Of a DNA stretch of 64,000 nucleotides, positions 57,840-64,000 are shown piece by piece. Below the pieces are notes generated by a model. The model had not been told where the DNA came from. It was given only the letters and a program-made list of their open reading frames with translations, and did not search any database. The stretch spans positions 111,697,241-111,761,240 of the forward strand of contig OZ038383.1 in the NCBI GenBank assembly GCA_964036045.1. Reading direction: 5' to 3'. The stretch comes from Eutreptiella sp. 'Long Island Sound 2002'. Lineage: Eukaryota > Euglenozoa > Euglenophyceae > Eutreptiales > Eutreptiaceae. Position 1 is the first letter of the stretch, and each line of letters starts with the position of its first letter. The position numbers were made by a program, and so were the translations under genes.

Positions 57840-60460
57840 ACCCCTGAGAATGCCCACGGATTTCTATTTTGGCATACCACTCAGAATGCCCAAGGGTTTC
57901 AATTTTGTGTACCACTCAGAATGCCCAAGGGTTTCAATTTTGTGTACCCCTTAGAATGCCCAGGGGTTTCAATTTTGTGTGCCCTTCAGAATGCCCAGGG
58001 GTTTCCATTTTGTGTACCCCTCAGAATGCCCAGGGGTTTCAATTTTGTATACCAATCAGAATGCCCAGGGGTTTCAATTTTGTTCGCCCCTCAGAATGCC
58101 CAAGGGTTTCAATTTTGTGTACCCCTCAGAATGCCCAGGGGTTTCAATTTTGTGTAACCCTCAAAATGCCCAGGGGTTTCAATTTTGTGTACCCCTCAGA
58201 ATGCCCAGGGGTTGCAATTTTGTGTGCCCTTCAGAATGCCCAGGTGTTTCAATTTTGTGTACCCCTCACAATGCCCAGGGGTTTCAATTTTGTGTGCCCT
58301 TCAGAATGCCCAGGGGTTTCAATTTTGTGTACCCCTCAGAATGCCCAGGGGTTTCAATTTTGTATACCACTCAGAATGTTCAGGGGTTTCAATTTTGTTC
58401 GCCCCTCAGAATGCCCAGGGGTTTCAATTTTGTGTACCCCTCAGAATGCCCAGGGGTTTCAATTTTGTGTACTAGTCAGAATGCCCAGGGGTTTTAATTT
58501 TGTGTACCAGTCAGAATGCCCAGGGGTTTCAATTTTGTGTACCCCTCAGAATGCCCAGGGGTTTCAATTTTGTGTACCCCTCAGAATGCCCAGGGGTTTC
58601 AATTTTGTATACCCCTCAAAATGCCTAGGGGTTTCAATTGTGTTCGCCCCTCAGAATGCCTAGCGATTTCAATTTTGTATACCCCTCAGAATGCCCAGGG
58701 ATTTCAATTTTGTATACCTCTCAGAATGCCCAGGGGTTTCAATTTTGTTCGCCCCTGAGAATGCCTAGGGATTTCAATTTTTTATACCCCTGAGAATGCC
58801 CAGGGATTTCAATTTTGGCATACCACTCAGAATGCCCAGGGGTTTCAATTTTGTAAACCCCTCAGAATGCCCAGGGGTTTCAATTTTGTGTACCACTCAG
58901 AATGCCCAAGGGTTTCAATTTTGTATACCCCTTAGAATGCCCAGGGGTTTCAATTTTGTGTACCCCTCAGAATGCCCAGGGGTTTCAATTTTGTATACCC
59001 CTCAGAATGCCCAGGGTTTTCAATTTTGTATACCCCTCAGAATGCCCAGGGGTTTCAATTTTGTGTACCCCTCAGAATGCCCAGGGGTTTCAATTTTGTA
59101 TACCCCTCAGAATGCCCAGGGGTTTCAATTTTGTATACCCCTCAGAATGCCCTGGGGTTTCAATTTTGTATACCCCTCAGAATGCAAAGGGGTTTCAACT
59201 TTGTATACCACTCAGAATGCCCAGGGGTTTCAATTTTGTATACCCCTCAGAATGCCCATGGGTTTCAATTTTGTGTACCCCTCGGAATGCCCAGGGGTGT
59301 CAATTTTGTATACCCCTCAGAATGCCCAAGGGTATCAATTTTGTATACCCCTCAGAATGCCCAAGGGTCCCAATATTGTATACCCCTCAGAATGCCCAGG
59401 GGTTTCAATTTTGTGTACCACTCAGAATGCCCAGGGGTTTCAATTTTGTATACCCCTCAGAATGCCCGGGGGTTTCAATTTTGTGTACCACTCAGAATGC
59501 CCAGGGGTTTCAATTTTGTATACCCCTCAGAATGCCCGGGGGTTTCAATTTTGTAAATCCCTCAGACCGCCCAGGGGTTTCAATTTTGTGTACCCCTCAG
59601 AATGCCCAGGGGTTGCAATTTTGTGTGCCCTTCAGAATGCCCAGGGGTTTCAATTTTGTGTACCCCTCAGAATGCCCAAGGGTTTCAATTTTGTATACCA
59701 CTCAGAATGCCCAGGAGTTTCAATTTTGTTCGCCCCTCAGAATGCCCAGGGGTTTCAATTTTGTATACCCCTCAGAATGCCTAGGGGTTTCAATTTTGTG
59801 TACCACTCAGAATGCCCAGGGGTTTCAATTTTGTGTACCCCTCAGAATGCTCAAGGGTTTCAATTTTGTGTACCCCTCAGAATGCCCAGGGGTTTCAATT
59901 TTGTGTACCCCTCAGAATGCTCAAGGGTTTCAATTTTGTGTACCCCTCAGAATGCCTAGGGATTTCAATTTTGTATACCCCTCAGAATGCCCAGGGGTTT
60001 CAATTTTGTATACCCCTCAGAATGCCCAAGGGTTTCAATTTTGTGTACCAGTCAGAATGCCCAAGGGTTTCAATTTTGAGTGCCCCTCAGAATGCCCAGG
60101 GGTTTCAATTTTGTGTACCCCTCAGAATGCCCAGGGGTTTCAATTTTGTGTACCCCTCAGAATGCCCAGGGGTTTCAATTTTGTATACCCCTCAAAATGC
60201 CCAGGGGTTTCAATTGTGTTCGCCCCTCGGAATGCCTAGCGATTTCAATTTTGTATACCCCTCAGAATGCCCAGGGATTTCAATTTTGTATACCTCTCAG
60301 AATGCCCAGGGGTTTCAATTTTGTTCGCCCCTGAGAATGCCTAGGGATTTCAATTTTTTATACCCCTGAGAATGCCCAGGGATTTCAATTTTGGCATACC
60401 ACTCAGAATGCCCAGGGGTTTCAATTTTGTAAACCCCTCAGAATGCCCAGGGGTTTCAAT
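57840..60460 (+). repeat. About 3.54-kb higher-order block, copy 1
   Basis: The monomer series in this block reappears at about 61410-64000. Matching positions are offset by 3574 bp in the left part and 3539 bp in the right part, a difference of one monomer (35 bp), so one unit was gained or lost after duplication. The copies are similar but not identical. Confidence 0.8.
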
Positions 60461-61409
60461 TTTGTGTACCACTCAGAATGCCCAAGGGTTTCAATTTTGT
60501 ATACCCCTTAGAATGCCCAGGGGTTTCAATTTTGTGTACCCCTCAGAATGCCCAGGGGTTTCAATTTTGTATACCCCTCAGAATGCCCAGGGGTTTCAAT
60601 TTTGTATACCCCTCAGAATGCCCAGGGGTTTCAATTTTGTGTGCCCTTCAGAATGCCCAGGGGTTTCAATTTTGTGTACCCCTCAGAATGCCCAGGGGTT
60701 TCAATTTTGTGTACCACTCAGAATGCCCAGGGGTTTCAATTTTGTATACCCCTCAGAATGCCCAGGGGTTTCAATTTTGTATACCCGTCCGAATGCCCAA
60801 GGGTTTCAATTTTGTATACCCCTCAGAATGCCCAGGGGTTTCAATTGTGTTCGCCCCTCAGAATGCCTAGCGATTTCAATTTTGTATACCCCTCAGAATG
60901 CCCAGGGATTCCAATTTTGTATACCTATCAGAATGCCCAGGGGTTTCAATTTTGTTCGCCCCTGAGAATGCCTAGGGATTTCAATTTTTTATACCCCTGA
61001 GAATGCCCACGGATTTCTATTTTGGCATACCACTCAGAATGCCCAGGGGTTTCAATTTTGTGTACCACTCAGAATGCCCAAGGGTTTCAATTTTGTGTAC
61101 CCCTTAGAATGCCTAGGGGTTTCAATTTTGTGTACCCCTCAGAATGCCCAGGGGTTTCAATTTTGTATACCCCTCAGAATGCCCAGGGGTTTCAATTTTG
61201 TATACCCGTCAGAATGCCCAAGGGTTTCAATTTTGTATACCCCTCAGAATGCCCAAAGGTTTCAATTGTGTTCGCCCCTCAGAATGCCTAGCGATTTCAA
61301 TTTTGTATACCCCTCAGAATGCCCAGGGATTTCAATTTTGTATACCTCTCAGAATGCCCAGGGGTTTCAATTTTGTTCGCCCCTGAGAATGCCTAGGGAT
61401 TTCAATTTT

Positions 61410-64000
61410 TTATACCCCTGAGAATGCCCACGGATTTCTATTTTGGCATACCACTCAGAATGCCCAGGGGTTTCAATTTTGTGTACCACTCAGAATGCCC
61501 AAGGGTTTCAATTTTGTGTACCCCTTAGAATGCCCAGGGGTTTCAATTTTGTGTGCCCTTCAGAATGCCCAGGGGTTTCCATTTTGTGTACCCCTCAGAA
61601 TGCCCAGGGGTTTCAATTTTGTATACCAATCAGAATGCCCAGGGGTTTCAATTTTGTTCGCCCCTCAGAATGCCCAAGGGTTTCAATTTTGTGTACCCCT
61701 CAGAATGCCCAGGGGTTTCAATTTTGTGTAACCCTCAAAATGCCCAGGGGTTTCAATTTTGTGTACCCCTCAGAATGCCCAGGGGTTGCAATTTTGTGTG
61801 CCCTTCAGAATGCCCAGGGGTTTCAATTTTGTGTACCCCTCACAATGCCCAGGGGTTTCAATTTTGTGTGCCCTTCAGAATGCCCAAGGGTTTCAATTTT
61901 GTGTACCCCTCAGAATGCCCAGGGGTTTCAATTTTGTATACCACTCAGAATGCCCAGGGGTTTCAATTTTGTTCGCCCCTCAGAATGCCCAGGGGTTTCA
62001 ATTTTGTGTACCCCTCAGAATGCCCAGGGGTTTCAATTTTGTGTACCAGTCAGAATGCCCAGGGGTTTCAATTTTGTGTACCAGTCAGAATGCCCAGGGG
62101 TTTCAATTTTGTGTACCCCTCAGAATGCCCAGGGGTTTCAATTTTGTATACCCCTCAAAATGCCCAGGGGTTTCAATTGTGTTCGCCCCTCAGAATGCCT
62201 AGCGATTTCAGTTTTGTATACCCCTCAGAATGCCTAGGGATTTCAATTTTGTATACCTCTCAGAATGCCCAGGGGTTTCAATTTTGTTCGCCCCCGAGAA
62301 TGCCTAGGGATTTCAATTTTTTATACCCCTGAGAATGCCCAGGGATTTCAATTTTGGCATACCACTCGGAATGCCCAGGGGTTTCAATTTTGTAAACCCC
62401 TCAGAATGCCCAGGAATTTCCATTTTGTGTACCACTCAGAATGCCCAAGGGTTTCAATTTTGTATACCCCTTAGAATGCCCAGGGGTTTCAATTTTGTGT
62501 ACCCCTCAGAATGCCCAGGGGTTTCAATTTTGTATACCACTCAGAATGCCCAGGGGTTTCAATTTTGTTCGCCCCTCAGAATGCCCAGGGGTTTCAATTT
62601 TGTGTACCCCTCAGAATGCCCAGGGGTTTCAATTTTGTATACCCCTCAGAATGCCCAGGGGTTTCAATTTTGTATACCCCTCAGAATGCCTTGGGGTTTC
62701 AATTTTGTATACCCCTCAGAATGCCAAGGGGTTTCAATTTTGTATACCACTCAGAATGCCCAGGGGTTTCAATTTTGTATACCCCTCAGAATGCCCGTGG
62801 GTTTCAATTTTGTGTACCCCTCTGAATGCCCAGGGGTGTCAATTTTGTATACCCCTCAGAATGCCCAAGGGTATCAATTTTGTATACCCCTCAGAATGCC
62901 CAAGGGTTTCAATTTTGTATACCCCTCAGAATGCCCAGGGGTTTCAATTTTGTGTACCACTCAGAATGCCCAGGGGTTTCAATTTTGTATACCCCTCAGA
63001 ATGCCCGGGGGTTTCAATTTTGTAAATCCCTCAGACCGCCCATGGGTTTCAATTTTGTGTACCACTCAGAATGCCCAAAGGTTTCAATTTTTTATAACCC
63101 TCAAAATGCCCAGGGGTTTGAATTTTGTGTACCCCTCAGAATGCCCAGGGGTTGCAATTTTGTGTGCCCTTCAGAATGCCCAGGGGTTTCAATTTTGTGT
63201 ACCCCTCAGAATGCCCAGGGGTTTCAATTTTGTATACCACTCAGATTGCCCAGGAGTTTCAATTTTGTTCGCCCCTCAGAATGCCCAGGGGTTTCAATTT
63301 TGTATACCCCTCAGAATGCCCAGGGGTTTCAATTTTGTGTACCACTCAGAATGCCCAGGGGTTTCAATTTTGTGTACCCCTCAGAATGCTCAAGGGTTTC
63401 AATTTTGTGTACCCCTCAGAATGCCCAGGGGTTTCAATTTTGTGTACCCCTCAGAATGCTCAAGGGTTTCAATTTTGTGTACCCCTCAGAATGCCTAGGG
63501 ATTTCAATTTTGTATACCCCTCAGAATGCCCAGGGGTTTCAATTTTGTATACCCCTCAGAATGCCCAAGGGTTTCAATTTTGTGTACCAGTCAGAATGCC
63601 CAAGGGTTTCAATTTTGAGTGCCCCTCAGAATGCCCAGGGGTTTCAATTTTGTGTACCCCTCAGAATGCCCAGGGGTTTCAATTTTGTGTACCCCTCAGA
63701 ATGCCCAGGGGTTTCAATTTTGTATACCCCTCAAAATGCCCAGGGGTTTCAATTGTGTTCGCCCCTCAGAATGCCTAGCGATTTCAATTTTGTATACCCC
63801 TCAGAATGCCCAGGGATTCCAATTTTGTATACCTCTCAGAATGCCCAGGGGTTTCAATTTTGTTCGCCCCTGAGAATGCCTAGGGATTTCAATTTTTTAT
63901 ACCCCTGCGAATGCCCAGGGATTTCAATTTTGGCATATCACTCAGAATGCCCAGGGGTTTCAATTTTGTAAACCCCTCAGAATGCCCAGGGGTTTCAATT
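61410..64000 (+). repeat. About 3.54-kb higher-order block, copy 2 (runs off window)
   Basis: Second copy of 57840-60460. The right end is not in the window. Shared rare monomers include TGTAAATCCCTCAGACCGCC, TTCGCCCCTGAG and TTTTTTATACCCCTG. Confidence 0.8.

Larger units (their letters stand above)
32545..64000 (+). repeat. Array B: 35-bp tandem satellite, about 900 units, runs off the window
   Basis: Same monomer and orientation as array A, but more diverged and with its own variants: GTGCCCTTCAG, TTCGCCCCT, ACCACTCAG, GTAACCCTCAAAATG (which brings in a TAA), GGGGTTGCAATT, and TTTTGGCATACC, which is 36 bp long. Single-base indels and new stops break the open frames, so the longest forward frames are 300-700 codons against over 2000 in array A. 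Rare marker monomers recur at long spacings, showing nested higher-order repeats (see findings). It contains no unique spacers, which excludes a CRISPR array. Confidence 0.97.

Noticed and set aside
255-64000. 35-residue period suggesting a pentatricopeptide or TAL-like repeat protein
   Set aside because: The 35-residue period is just 3 x 35 bp divided by 3. The residues (PRGFNF, PSECPG, TPQNAQG) do not match helical-repeat signatures.
32545-64000. Many forward open frames of 60-700 codons in array B
   Set aside because: All are segments of the same satellite between sporadic stops or indels. No start, promoter or unique domain.

Overview
This is nuclear DNA of a eukaryote. The evidence is GT-AG introns with matching codon phase, a Sin3-type paired amphipathic helix (PAH) protein, a bZIP-like leucine zipper, retroelement debris, and long homopolymer and satellite tracts. 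The protein-coding stretches are GC-rich and the introns are full of G/C runs, which would suit a GC-rich unicellular alga or another protist. The species cannot be decided from the window. I recognised no tRNA, rRNA, CRISPR or bacterial-style operon.

Layout. Positions 1-254 are AT-rich flank. Positions 255-6623 are a tandem array (array A) of a 35-bp monomer, about 182 units in perfect register. Positions 6624-32544 are a 26-kb island of unique sequence. Positions 32545-64000 and beyond are a second, larger and more diverged array of the same monomer in the same orientation (array B, about 900 units in view). Arrays therefore make up about 59% of the window. The monomer length is not a multiple of 3 and no stop codon occurs in any plus-strand phase. 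All three forward frames therefore encode the same 35-residue peptide period, which produces huge open frames that need not be genes.

The island holds two genes, both on the minus strand. The first is a single-exon 870-residue nuclear protein with an N-terminal PAH domain (10591-13203). The second is a spliced gene (23021-32223) with four exons I can place, whose junction phases all agree. It starts inside a leucine zipper, so its 5' exons are missing, and any upstream exon would have to lie inside or beyond array B. The rest of the island is intron and intergenic DNA. It contains a broken retroelement RNase H next to array A, five copies of a short dispersed element with GTATTAGA-type ends, a 26-bp perfect palindrome, a long inverted repeat with three hyphenated palindromes, several diverged direct-repeat pairs and many poly-G/poly-C tracts.

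The most unusual object is the pair of 35-bp arrays. They are almost free of CpG, open in every plus frame, capable of a short hairpin in each monomer, divided into sharply bounded variant domains, and built in array B from nested blocks of 9, 14, 19, 29 and about 101 monomers. The monomer shares a TTTGTGTACC core with the dispersed element in the island, which hints at where the satellite came from.
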